Notes under the pieces: model-generated
Databases searched by the model: none
What the model saw: the letters and a program-made list of their open reading frames with translations, nothing else
What the model was told of the DNA's origin: nothing
Made by a program: the position numbers and the translations under genes
Shown here: positions 53,129-60,344 of the stretch, piece by piece
Layout of the letters: every line of letters starts with the position of its first letter
Numbering within the stretch: position 1 is the stretch's first letter
Assembly: GCF_008373765.1 (NCBI RefSeq)
Contig: NZ_VUJW01000008.1
Coordinates: 62,001 to 126,000 of the forward strand
Reading direction: 5' to 3'
Length of the DNA stretch: 64,000 nt
Origin: Nocardioides antri
Lineage (GTDB): Bacteria; Actinomycetota; Actinomycetes; Propionibacteriales; Nocardioidaceae

Positions 53129-53818
53129 ATGGTCGTCTACAACGAGCTGGTGGCCGTCACCGCCGGCGCCGGCCTGCTGGGGTTCGCGGCTTTCCTCGCC
53201 GACCTCATCCGTGACAGGCGCATCAACAGCGAAGGCTGGGCCGCCTTCTTCGCGATCACCGGGGCGTTGCTGCTGGTGACCGGACTGCACACCACACTGA
53301 CCTGGCCGTTCGGCGGCGGCGGGTTCGAGTACGCCAACATCGCCTTCGGCCAGCCGGCGGCGGGCTTCGGAGCGCTGCTCCTCTTCGCGGCGGTCTACCT
53401 GTGGCGCCACCGAGCACTGTTCGCGGGCGACGTCGGGCCGGCCAAGGAAGCGGCACTCGCCGCGATGAGGCCGGCAGGCATCTTCGTCGGCGCGCTGGGC
53501 CTGGGCATGGCGGTTCTCGCCGTCACGTTCGTCCGCTTCCAGCTGGGCGCCGCTCCGCCCGAGGAGCCGATCAGCGGTCGCTTCGGCCACCTGCCGATCA
53601 TCGAGGCGATGTTCCTCGGCGGCTTGTGGGGCATCGTGGCGCTCGGTGCGCTGATCTTCGCGACCGCACTGTGGACCGACCGCCTCGGGCTGCTGCGGTG
53701 GGCCACCCGGGCCTGGTTGGTCGGTGGCGTGGTCTTCCTGCTCTTCGGCGCGATGAACTTCTACACGCACATCGGGATGTACGACAACATCGCCAACGGG
53801 ACCATGCACAAGTGGTGA
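53129..53818 (+). CDS. DUF981-family multi-helix membrane protein
   Basis: A 229-residue protein with six or seven hydrophobic helices. MVVYNELVAVTAGAGLLGFAA and the conserved GLHTTLTWPF and PAAGFGALLL stretches match, from memory, DUF981 membrane proteins. Start ATG 53129 has AAGGAAGG 8 nt upstream. It is the main gene of the TetR-controlled operon. Function unknown; conserved His and Trp residues near helix ends could bind metal. Confidence 0.72.
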   Translation: MVVYNELVAVTAGAGLLGFAAFLADLIRDRRINSEGWAAFFAITGALLLVTGLHTTLTWPFGGGGFEYANIAFGQPAAGFGALLLFAAVYLWRHRALFAGDVGPAKEAALAAMRPAGIFVGALGLGMAVLAVTFVRFQLGAAPPEEPISGRFGHLPIIEAMFLGGLWGIVALGALIFATALWTDRLGLLRWATRAWLVGGVVFLLFGAMNFYTHIGMYDNIANGTMHKW

Positions 53819-53840
53819 CCCGTCGACGACACTGTCCGTT

Positions 53841-54575
53841 GTGATCGATGGAGTCGTGGTCATCACTGGCGGCACTCGTGGGATCGGCCTGGCAGCTGCC
53901 CGCCGACTCGCTGCGCGCGGCATACCGCTGGTCCTGGGCTACCGAGGTGACGCGGAGGCCGCGGCGAGTGCCGAGACCGAGCTCGCCTCGTTGACGGAGG
54001 TGCGGGCCGTGCAGTCCGACGTCGGCACCGATGAAGGGGCGGCCGCACTGTTCGAGGCAGCGGACGGGGTCGGTGCCATGGCCGGGCTGGTCAACAGCGC
54101 GGGCGTCCTCGAGCGACAGTCGAGGTTCGTCGACATCGACCTCGCGCGCTGGCGTCGTGTCTTCGAGACCAATGTGCTCGGGACGGTCAGGTGCTGCAGA
54201 GAGGCCGTCCCGCGCATGGCTGGCGCGGGCGGTGGCGCCATCGTCAACGTCTCGTCCCGTGCCGCCGTACTGGGCTCTCCCGACGAGTACGTCGACTACG
54301 CCGCCAGCAAGGCAGCCGTCGACACGTTGACGCGCGGCCTCGCGCTCGAGGTGGCGGGCAGTGGCATCCGGGTCAACAGCGTGCGGCCGGGGATCATCGA
54401 CACCGACATCCATGCCTCGGGTGGAGAACCGGGTCGGGTCGGTCGACTGGCACCGAGCCTGCCGATGAGAAGGGGCGGTTCGGCTGACGAGGTGGCCGCG
54501 GCGATCGAGTGGCTGCTGTCGTCGGAGGCCTCGTACGTGACCGGGACGACGGTGGACGTCTCGGGCGGCCGCTGA
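53841..54575 (+). CDS. Short-chain dehydrogenase/reductase
   Basis: A 244-residue classical SDR: TGGTRGIG (9-16), VNSAGVLER, Ser in IVNVSSRAA, catalytic YAASK and a GTTVDVSGGR end, as in FabG-type 3-oxoacyl reductases. The GTG start lies 22 bp after the DUF981 gene, so it may share the TetR-controlled transcript; a CACTGT hexamer 5 nt before the start could also give an independent mRNA. Confidence 0.87.
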   Translation: MIDGVVVITGGTRGIGLAAARRLAARGIPLVLGYRGDAEAAASAETELASLTEVRAVQSDVGTDEGAAALFEAADGVGAMAGLVNSAGVLERQSRFVDIDLARWRRVFETNVLGTVRCCREAVPRMAGAGGGAIVNVSSRAAVLGSPDEYVDYAASKAAVDTLTRGLALEVAGSGIRVNSVRPGIIDTDIHASGGEPGRVGRLAPSLPMRRGGSADEVAAAIEWLLSSEASYVTGTTVDVSGGR

Positions 54576-54632
54576 GCAGACACTCCTCGCGAGAAGCTCG
54601 AACAAGGCCCCTGCCCAGTCCACCTCAGACAC

Positions 54633-56123
54633 TCACAGGCGCGTCTCCAGGGGTCCGGTGGCAGGACCGTTGAGAACGGCGCCGTCGACGTCGAAGCGCG
54701 AGCCGTGGCAGCGGCAGTCCCAGCTGTGCTCGGCGTTGTTCCAGTGCAGGGGGCATCCCAGGTGGCTGCACCTGAGCTTGACCGCGTGCAGCGCGCCTTC
54801 CGCGTCGCGGTAGCCCCCGACGGTCTCCCGGTCGAGCTCGACGATGCCGCCCTCCTCCGGCTGGAGGTGGTCGATGGGAACGGGCCCAGGTCGGTTGAGG
54901 CGGCCGCCGAAGAGCTCGGTCCCGACCTTGAGGTTGTCCTTGACCAACCGGCCCACGGCCAAGGCATCGCCGATCCTCGAGGCGTCGAAGACCCGCAGCC
55001 AGTCGTTCTCCCGATCCGCCAGCAGGTCCGCGAGCATGATCGCCGCCGCGGTCCCGTTGCTGAGCCCCCACTTCCGGAAGCCGGTGGCGACCAGCACCCG
55101 GTGGCCCAGCGCGGAACGGCCGACGTAGGGCACCTGGTCGGGCGTCGCGTAGTCCTGTGCGGACCATCGGTAGTCGGTCGACTTCACGTCGAAGGTCGAG
55201 CGCCCCCAGTCCTCCAGGTCGCGGTACCTCGCCTCGGTGTCCTCGTCGTCCCCGACCTCGTGGCCGTTGCCGACGATGATGATCCCGTCCTGCCCCCAGG
55301 GCCGCGTCGAGCGCGTGGGGGCGTCGACCGAGATCGCCATGCTCCGCGGCGCCTCGCCGTTCAAGCGCATCGCGAGTCCGTAGGAACGGTGGGGACGAGT
55401 CTTGGCGAAGTAGCCGCCGACCAGCCCGGGCGGGATCAAGGATGCGACAACGGCCTGGTCGGCACCGACAGTGCCCTTGTCCGTGGTGAGGTGAACGCGG
55501 TGGTCGGGCGATTCCTCGATCTCGGACACCCGGGTGTTCTCGTAGATCGCGCCGCCCCCGCGCACCAGGGCTCGAGCCAGTCCCGCCAGGTACTTGCCGG
55601 GGTGGAAGTGGACCTGGTCGTCGAAGCGCACCGCGGCTTCCACCTCGAACGGAAGGTCGATCTCGGACGAGAGGCTCGCCGGCAAGCCGAGCTCCTTGGC
55701 TGCGGCCACCTCGTCCTCGATCCGCTCGCACTGCCGGGGATCGGTGGTGTAGGCGAACGCGACGGCGCGCGCCAGCTCGCACTCAATGCCGAGCTCGTCG
55801 GCCAAACCGGCCAGCTTCTCGACGCCGGCCTGGTTGGCCTCGGCGTACCGCCGCGCGTCGTGCTCGCCGTGGCGACGGACGAGGTCGGCGTAGATCAGGG
55901 AGTGCTGCGAGGTGACCTTGCCGGTCGTGTGCCCGGTGGTCCCGCAGCCGATGCGCGCACCTTCCAGCACCGCCACCCGGGGGCCGTCGCGCTGTGCCAG
56001 CACGGCAGTCGTGAGCCCGACGAGCCCGCCCCCGACGACCACCACGTCCACGTCGAGGTCATGAAGGAGGGGGTCGTACGTCGGCACTTCGGCCGTTGCC
56101 AGCCAGACGCTCCGGTGCTCCAT
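54633..56123 (-). CDS. FAD-dependent oxidoreductase with C-terminal Rieske [2Fe-2S] domain
   Basis: A 496-residue DAO-type flavoprotein. The FAD loop is VVVVGGGLVGLTTAVLA (27-43), with GCGTTGHTTGKVTSQHS at the isoalloxazine site and ATGFRKWGLSNGTAAA near the end of the DAO domain. A Rieske domain follows with CSHLGC and CRCHGS ligands (about 453-475). It resembles the Rieske-fused glycine-oxidase-like group. Its own sigma-A promoter is covered by nested palindromes. The substrate is unknown. Confidence 0.88.
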   Translation of the reverse strand: MEHRSVWLATAEVPTYDPLLHDLDVDVVVVGGGLVGLTTAVLAQRDGPRVAVLEGARIGCGTTGHTTGKVTSQHSLIYADLVRRHGEHDARRYAEANQAGVEKLAGLADELGIECELARAVAFAYTTDPRQCERIEDEVAAAKELGLPASLSSEIDLPFEVEAAVRFDDQVHFHPGKYLAGLARALVRGGGAIYENTRVSEIEESPDHRVHLTTDKGTVGADQAVVASLIPPGLVGGYFAKTRPHRSYGLAMRLNGEAPRSMAISVDAPTRSTRPWGQDGIIIVGNGHEVGDDEDTEARYRDLEDWGRSTFDVKSTDYRWSAQDYATPDQVPYVGRSALGHRVLVATGFRKWGLSNGTAAAIMLADLLADRENDWLRVFDASRIGDALAVGRLVKDNLKVGTELFGGRLNRPGPVPIDHLQPEEGGIVELDRETVGGYRDAEGALHAVKLRCSHLGCPLHWNNAEHSWDCRCHGSRFDVDGAVLNGPATGPLETRL

Positions 56124-56136
56124 CGCTCATCGCCTC

Positions 56137-56206
56137 ATTCTAAAACGCTGTTTGATTCACACTAGAACCGTGAATCACTAGTGTCAACCATCATTTGTTT
56201 TAGAAT
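56137..56206 (-). promoter_or_regulatory. Sigma-A promoter embedded in nested inverted repeats
   Basis: On the minus strand TTGACA (56182-56187) and TAGTGT (56159-56164) are 17 bp apart, a consensus-spaced promoter giving a leader of about 29 nt to the FAD/Rieske ATG. Three symmetrical pairs overlap it: TGATTCAC/GTGAATCA (56153-56160 and 56170-56177), ACACTAG/CTAGTGT (56159-56165 and 56178-56184) and ATTCTAAAAC/GTTTTAGAAT (56137-56146 and 56197-56206). Confidence 0.65.
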
Positions 56207-56285
56207 CTCGCTCAGGCGGGACGGCGGTCCAGCCGGGGGAGCGTGCCGCCCGTCAGGTTTCGTTCCTGCTCTGACTGATGAAATG

Positions 56286-56319
56286 CCGAAGGCCCCCGGA
56301 TCGCTCCGGGGGCCTTCGG
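56286..56319 (-). terminator. Intrinsic terminator of the former glnA locus
   Basis: CCGAAGGCCCCCGGA-TCGC-TCCGGGGGCCTTCGG, a perfect 15-bp stem with a 4-nt loop, 13 bp after the stop codon of the glutamine-synthetase remnant on the minus strand and followed by CATTTCATC. Confidence 0.85.
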
Positions 56320-56332
56320 TCCTACCAGCGGA

Positions 56333-56359
56333 TCAGATGTCGTAGTAGAGCTCGAACTG
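56333..56359 (-). pseudogene. Glutamine synthetase 3' end (prophage attachment junction)
   Basis: Reading leftwards, the last codons give QFELYYDI and stop, the characteristic C-terminal end of type I glutamine synthetases. Upstream of CAG the frame turns into low-GC3 nonsense (QRQSITRG) and stops within about 35 codons without a start, so only the gene's tail is present. The host terminator follows. I read this as the host side of an att core, with the rest of glnA expected beyond the right end of the prophage, outside the window. Confidence 0.55.
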
Positions 56360-56446
56360 TCCCCGCGTGATTGATTGGCGTTGGCTCTCGTTGAACTTGT
56401 CCGCCGACCTGCGGAAACGCTGTTTGTCTACGTTGGCTGTGGTTGG

Positions 56447-57205
56447 TCAGAATCGGTTGTCTTGCGGACTATCTGCGGACAGTCCGGGGATGACGCCTTC
56501 TTCGATCCAGCGCGGCGGGTAGATCCAACCTTCCCTCCGGGCTTCGACGCCTTCGCGCCAGTACCGCACCCCGAGGTCGCCCTCGAAATCGAGGTGTACT
56601 GGCGGCGGATCCATGGCTTCGAGTTCCTGGGTCGTGACACCGAGCATCCCCGCAGCCTCGTCCGGTGTCAGGTAGCAGTGATCCCACTCTCGCTCGCTGA
56701 CCTCGCCGACGGCCTCGTGCAGGACTTGAAGGTCCTTCCGTACCCACTTCATCCGTAGCCCGGACGCCTCGCGCAGCTTGCCGGCACCCGAAAGGGACAG
56801 ACCTGGTTCTTCCTCTTCGGACACAGACCGCCACTTCTTGAACGCCCAGATCTCCTTGCCCTTCGGCGGGTCATTCCAGTGCTCCTCAATGTCCCGCCAC
56901 GATTCGATCAGGTCGGCTTGGCGGAACGTGGGCATCGGAAATCCCATGTGCTCCATCAGGTCGTGGCCACGCAGGACCTGACGGAGCTCGACGACTAGGA
57001 AGTAGAGCTCATCTTCGAATTTGGTGAGCGGCTCCACCCACTCGGCAGGGGCGAACCTCGAGTCGGTCTCCGACAGGTCGATCGCCTCGTGCTTCGCCAT
57101 CATCTTGCGGTACGCGCGCTGGAGGCGGCGCTCTTGGCGCTGCGCGCGCTCGATGTGCGCGATGGTCTGGTTGGCGTACCCGAGTCGATCCGCATAGTCC
57201 TGCAC
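56447..57205 (-). CDS. Hypothetical phage protein, coiled-coil N-terminus
   Basis: A 252-residue acidic protein. Residues 14-45 are a charged helix (IAHIERAQRQERRLQRAYRK), and the C-terminal part has several Trp residues (WREGVEARREGWIYPPRW) and the HTH-like DEAAGMLGVTTQELEAM (about 190-206), reminiscent of an excisionase-type helix-turn-helix. No family is recognised. GTG 57205 follows TACCGT by 7 nt. First gene inside the attachment junction. Confidence 0.6.
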   Translation of the reverse strand: MQDYADRLGYANQTIAHIERAQRQERRLQRAYRKMMAKHEAIDLSETDSRFAPAEWVEPLTKFEDELYFLVVELRQVLRGHDLMEHMGFPMPTFRQADLIESWRDIEEHWNDPPKGKEIWAFKKWRSVSEEEEPGLSLSGAGKLREASGLRMKWVRKDLQVLHEAVGEVSEREWDHCYLTPDEAAGMLGVTTQELEAMDPPPVHLDFEGDLGVRYWREGVEARREGWIYPPRWIEEGVIPGLSADSPQDNRF

Positions 57206-57237
57206 GAGCGCCACGGTAGTCGCCGATGAGCGCGGCC

Positions 57238-57531
57238 CTAGAGATCCTTGAAGATCTGCTCCACCAGGAACTCCCCACGCTCCCTGATGCGCTCCTGGTC
57301 CTCGGGCGTCGACTCGACGATCACGATCCACACCTTCAGCCGCTCCTCGTCGAGGTCGATCGTCCCGGTACGGACGCGCCAGCCGAACTCGCGTGCCACC
57401 GAGCGGCCGATCCGGCGGAGCTGGTCGACGCGCGCCTGGTCCCAGGCCGGCACCGTCTCGAGGTACTGATGATCGAGCTCAAGGGCCTGGGCGATCGCGA
57501 GTCGAGTGAGCTCCTCGTCGGCGTCGTCCAC
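57238..57531 (-). CDS. Small hypothetical phage protein
   Basis: A 97-residue alpha/beta protein (MDDADEELTRLAIAQALELD at the start, ERLKVWIVIVESTP in the middle). GTG 57531 follows TAGCGT by 7 nt, which favours this short form over longer in-frame starts. It runs in the same direction as the 252-residue gene, 32 bp upstream of it. Confidence 0.55.
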   Translation of the reverse strand: MDDADEELTRLAIAQALELDHQYLETVPAWDQARVDQLRRIGRSVAREFGWRVRTGTIDLDEERLKVWIVIVESTPEDQERIRERGEFLVEQIFKDL

Positions 57532-57583
57532 GCTGATCACGCTAGTTCGCGCGCTCGGCCATGTCCCGGTAACAACCATCCTC

Positions 57584-57799
57584 ATGATGAACGAATCACC
57601 AGACCAGAAACCGGCCCGCACCCCTGAGCAGGGCATCGAGCGGGCGGCTCGCGCCCTCGCGAACGCCCGCGTCACCAACGCGCAGCTGACGCCCCGCGAG
57701 CAGGCGGAGGCGGCTTGGCACAAGGGCTGCCGCTACTCGGTCGACGAGCTCGAGGACCGGATCCGCGCGCGACGAGGATGGCCGCCGCTTGAACGCTGA
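57584..57799 (+). CDS. Small hypothetical phage protein
   Basis: A 71-residue hydrophilic protein (MMNESPDQKPARTPEQG at the start, YSVDELEDRIRARRGWPPLE at the end), without a known domain. ATG 57584 or 57587 can start it. It is divergent from the 97-residue gene and converges on the lipoprotein gene across a small GCGAGC/GCTCGC hairpin. Confidence 0.5.
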   Translation: MMNESPDQKPARTPEQGIERAARALANARVTNAQLTPREQAEAAWHKGCRYSVDELEDRIRARRGWPPLER

Positions 57800-57909
57800 C
57801 AGGGGGTCCTGGGGTGCCACACTGCGGGAGATCACACTCGAAACGCAGTGAAAGCGGAACCCGAGCCCCCGCGGTACAGGGGAGGGTCCCGCCTCACGTC
57901 CGACGATAC

Positions 57910-57926
57910 GCGAGCGTCAGGCTCGC
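57910..57926. terminator. Small hairpin between convergent phage genes
   Basis: GCGAGC-GTCAG-GCTCGC, a 6-bp stem with 5-nt loop, touches the stop codon of the lipoprotein gene and lies between two convergent genes. A modest terminator candidate. Confidence 0.4.
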
Positions 57927-58408
57927 TAGCCGACAACCGCGAAGGTGGCGTTGAAGCCAGCGTTGCCGACGCCGGCGGCGTAGGACCAGACGACCTCGAT
58001 GTCTTCCCAGGTTGCGGTTTGCGATCCAGACATCGCGGTCGTCGTTTGCATGTTCGCGGTGACCGTCGCCGGCGCGTCGGTCTCGCGCAGAACGCAGGCC
58101 GCGGCGATGAAGGCGAGGTTGGACGCGATCTCTCCGCCCGGCTCCGGGGTGGTCACGATGATGCTGTTGCCGTCGTCCTCGAGCCGAATCACCTCGTCGA
58201 GCGCTGGCGCGTCGTCGCCGAACTCCGCCATGCCTTCCTCCAGCTCGGGCCCGCAGGCGTCGTACGCGTCAGCGAGCGGCGATGGTGGCGCCTCGGTTGC
58301 GGGAGCATCAGCACTGTTGGCATCGGAGTCGTCCTCTCCTCCGCATCCGGTGAGCGGGCCGAGGACGAACACCGCGGATAGCAAGAGGGCGAGTCGACTC
58401 GAGAGCAC
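57926..58408 (-). CDS. Prophage-encoded lipoprotein
   Basis: A 160-residue exported protein. The N-terminus has a hydrophobic core and the lipobox LTGC (19-22), so Cys22 is acylated after signal peptidase II cleavage. The mature part begins with an acidic linker rich in Ala, Pro and Ser, then has a fold with two further cysteines (YDACGPEL, AACVLRE) that could pair. GTG 58408 follows TACCGT by 6 nt. Surface lipoproteins carried by prophages often block superinfection; that role is inferred. Confidence 0.65.
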   Translation of the reverse strand: MLSSRLALLLSAVFVLGPLTGCGGEDDSDANSADAPATEAPPSPLADAYDACGPELEEGMAEFGDDAPALDEVIRLEDDGNSIIVTTPEPGGEIASNLAFIAAACVLRETDAPATVTANMQTTTAMSGSQTATWEDIEVVWSYAAGVGNAGFNATFAVVG

Positions 58409-58459
58409 GCGAGCACGGTATCGGCTCCATTGCGTCGTCGTCCGAATGTCAGCCGGCCG

Positions 58460-58487
58460 GTCTCGCGGGCCCCAGCGCTCGACGTCG
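58460..58487 (-). pseudogene. Fragment duplicating the C-terminal codons of the AlpA-like gene
   Basis: GTCTCGCGGGCCCC then AGCGCTCGACGTCGG repeats, with one inserted C and two substitutions, the sequence at 58580-58606 that encodes DIERWARET of the intact 60-residue HTH gene. Removing the extra C restores DVERWARETGRL. The rest of the copy is gone. It lies in the otherwise empty 155 bp between the lipoprotein and HTH genes. Confidence 0.5.
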
Positions 58488-58563
58488 GTCAGGGAAGCAG
58501 TGGTGGGATGCCGTCCCCCCGTGAAACGGAGGCGCATCCCACCGCCTTCAGGCTACCCGAGGA

Positions 58564-58746
58564 TCATTCGAGTCTCCCTGTCTCGCGGGCCCAGCGCTCG
58601 ATGTCGGCGCTCTCCCAAACGAGCCCGATTGCGAGTTCGGAGGTGGGCTCTGGGAAGCCGTCGAGCTGGCGCAGTTGGTGGACGCGCTGCCTGGTGACCC
58701 CGAGCAGCTCGGCGATCTCTGCGACGCCCATGAGGTGATGGCTCAT
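58564..58746 (-). CDS. AlpA/MerR-like small helix-turn-helix protein (excisionase type)
   Basis: A 60-residue DNA-binding protein: MGVAEIAELLGVTRQRVHQL is the HTH, followed by the wing with FPEPT and a terminal VWESADIERWARETG. Such proteins act as phage excisionase or directionality factors, or as small regulators. A TAGAAT -10 hexamer lies 8 nt before ATG 58746. It diverges from the plus-strand operon across the paired TGACGTCA sites. Confidence 0.8.
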   Translation of the reverse strand: MSHHLMGVAEIAELLGVTRQRVHQLRQLDGFPEPTSELAIGLVWESADIERWARETGRLE

Positions 58747-58766
58747 GGCGCCGGATTCTACTTGAC

Positions 58767-58814
58767 ATGACGTCAAATCGGAGTGAGGCTGACGCAGTGG
58801 CGATTTGACGTCAC
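58767..58814. promoter_or_regulatory. Paired TGACGTCA operators in the phage divergent region
   Basis: ATTTGACGTCA occurs twice, on the minus strand at 58768-58778 and on the plus strand at 58803-58813, each centred on the 8-bp palindrome TGACGTCA, with 38 bp between centres. The first is further embedded in TTGAC/GTCAA. The pair sits between the divergent HTH genes and resembles the operator set of a lysogeny switch. Confidence 0.55.
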
Positions 58815-58891
58815 GTAAAGCGGCCCCGGGCGGTGTTGGAGCACCGGCCCGAGGCCTTGATCCGAACCCTGTGTAGGAGGGGACGAACCCA

Positions 58892-59377
58892 ATGGACAAC
58901 GCTACTCCCGCGCGCCGTCACGACGACGCGAACGACACGATCCGCTACGACCGACCGGCCGGCGTCGACGTCGACACTTGGCGCGAGATCGTCACCAACA
59001 CCACGGCGCTGATCAACGAGCGTGTCTCAGAGGCCCTTGGCCGCTGTGTCGAGCACGACTGGTGCATCAACGCCGGACAGTCCGATCACGACGAGTTCCA
59101 CTGCAGCGAAATCGTCGACCTGATCCCGTCGACGCGAGAGGGCGTCGAGACCTCGGCGGTTGGAGCCTGGCTGGTCAAGGACCGCGACGGCCGCACTCAG
59201 ACCCGCCTTGTCATCGAGGGCGACGGCGAGCTGACCGGCGAGCGGTTCGAGGTCGAGTTCAAGCACAGCGATGCGTTCGCCATGCTGTGCGTCTTCGGAC
59301 GCGAGGAAGTGCGGGACCTGCTGTGGGATCTCGTCATCGCGTCTGCGACGAAGACTCCGGACGGGGCGGAGCGGTGA
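58892..59377 (+). CDS. Hypothetical phage protein with a Cys/His cluster
   Basis: A 161-residue protein. The segment CVEHDWCINAGQSDHDEFHC (about 50-69) has three Cys and four acid/His positions like a small zinc-binding motif, similar in style to DUF6907 proteins, an association I cannot verify. GGAGGGG lies 9 nt upstream of the ATG. Its stop overlaps the next start (GTGA), so the two are coupled. Confidence 0.6.
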   Translation: MDNATPARRHDDANDTIRYDRPAGVDVDTWREIVTNTTALINERVSEALGRCVEHDWCINAGQSDHDEFHCSEIVDLIPSTREGVETSAVGAWLVKDRDGRTQTRLVIEGDGELTGERFEVEFKHSDAFAMLCVFGREEVRDLLWDLVIASATKTPDGAER

Positions 59378-59955
59378 GCGCGCGGCACCTCGAGGTCCTC
59401 GACCTCGACGCTCCGGTCCCGTTCGGCCTCACGGAGCTCGGAGAGGTGGCTCTCGCGGTCTCACGGGGTCGTCCGGTGACCTTGACCGCGGCGGAGGCCG
59501 CGCAGGCGCTCAGGAGGACGAAGAGTTACGTCGGCACGCTCGCCCGGCAGGGAGAGCTCGACGGGGTGAAGGTCGATGAGCAGTGGCTGATCGACGGCGC
59601 CTCGGTCGTCGCCTACGAACAGGAGCATCCGCACCGGCTGGCCGGCCTGCAGCGGGCGCGTGAGCGGGCAGCGCTCGTCGCCGTGCCTGCCCGGCGCACC
59701 GCGCCGGAGCCGCGGCACCTTGTCGCGGATGAGGACGAGGTGGGTCCGAACCTCCTTCGGGAACGTGTACCGGCGGCGCCGCTGCTCCGACAGATCGAGC
59801 TGGCCAGCCTTGCCGGTCGAATGGCGAGTCTCGACGAGCAGGAGCAGAAGGCGATCGAGCGGGCCCGTCACGAGGGCACGTTGACGATCCGGGCGGCGGA
59901 CCAGCTCGCGGTGCGGCTGCTTGGCCTGACGCTGTGGGACCTCTACGACCTGTGA
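59374..59955 (+). CDS. Excisionase-like helix-turn-helix phage protein
   Basis: A 193-residue protein. Residues about 30-75 (VTLTAAEAAQALRRTKSYVG and WLIDGASVVAYEQ) match the HTH_17/excisionase pattern of a helix-turn-helix plus wing. A long helical C-terminal region follows (LDEQEQKAIERARHEGTLTI). GTG 59374 overlaps the preceding stop. A role in early lysogeny control or recombination directionality is inferred from the position opposite the AlpA-like gene. Confidence 0.68.
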   Translation: MSARHLEVLDLDAPVPFGLTELGEVALAVSRGRPVTLTAAEAAQALRRTKSYVGTLARQGELDGVKVDEQWLIDGASVVAYEQEHPHRLAGLQRARERAALVAVPARRTAPEPRHLVADEDEVGPNLLRERVPAAPLLRQIELASLAGRMASLDEQEQKAIERARHEGTLTIRAADQLAVRLLGLTLWDLYDL

Positions 59956-59980
59956 CAGCCCGCACCGGCGAAGGAACGCA

Positions 59981-60304
59981 CTAGTCGCGATCGCTCTCGT
60001 CGTCGTCCTCAATGTCGCTGACGATCTCGACGAACGTGTTGAGCTCGACGACATCAGCGGCCACGTCGTCGATCGAACGACCCGTTGCCTCAGCGAGGCG
60101 CTTCAAGAGCAGTGCGGCGTGGCCGGTCAAGGTAAGAAGCGCAAGGTTGCCCGCGCCGAGCCGCCCGAGCTCAGAGAGGACCGCTGCAACTTCGTCAGTG
60201 GTTTGCTCACCGGTCGCCAGACCGTGGACGAGCTCCCAGGTGAGCCCATCGACCTTCGCCACCACGCCGCCATCGTCAGCGGAGTCGGTCCCGCGGTCGC
60301 TCAT
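59981..60304 (-). CDS. Small hypothetical phage protein downstream of the tape measure
   Basis: A 107-residue acidic protein (VDGLTWELVHGLATGEQTTD near residue 18; ends EIVSDIEDDDESDRD). It is 40 bp downstream of the tape-measure gene in the same direction, the place where a minor tail protein would be expected, but it is too small for one. It converges on the excisionase-like gene. Function unknown. Confidence 0.55.
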   Translation of the reverse strand: MSDRGTDSADDGGVVAKVDGLTWELVHGLATGEQTTDEVAAVLSELGRLGAGNLALLTLTGHAALLLKRLAEATGRSIDDVAADVVELNTFVEIVSDIEDDDESDRD

Positions 60305-60344
60305 GGCCACGCCGCTAGAGCAGCGGGCGGACAGACGTGGCCGG

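Noticed and set aside
56333-56446. tRNA gene as the prophage attachment site
   Set aside because: No tRNA-like fold or CCA-end sequence is visible; the glutamine-synthetase tail explains the junction.
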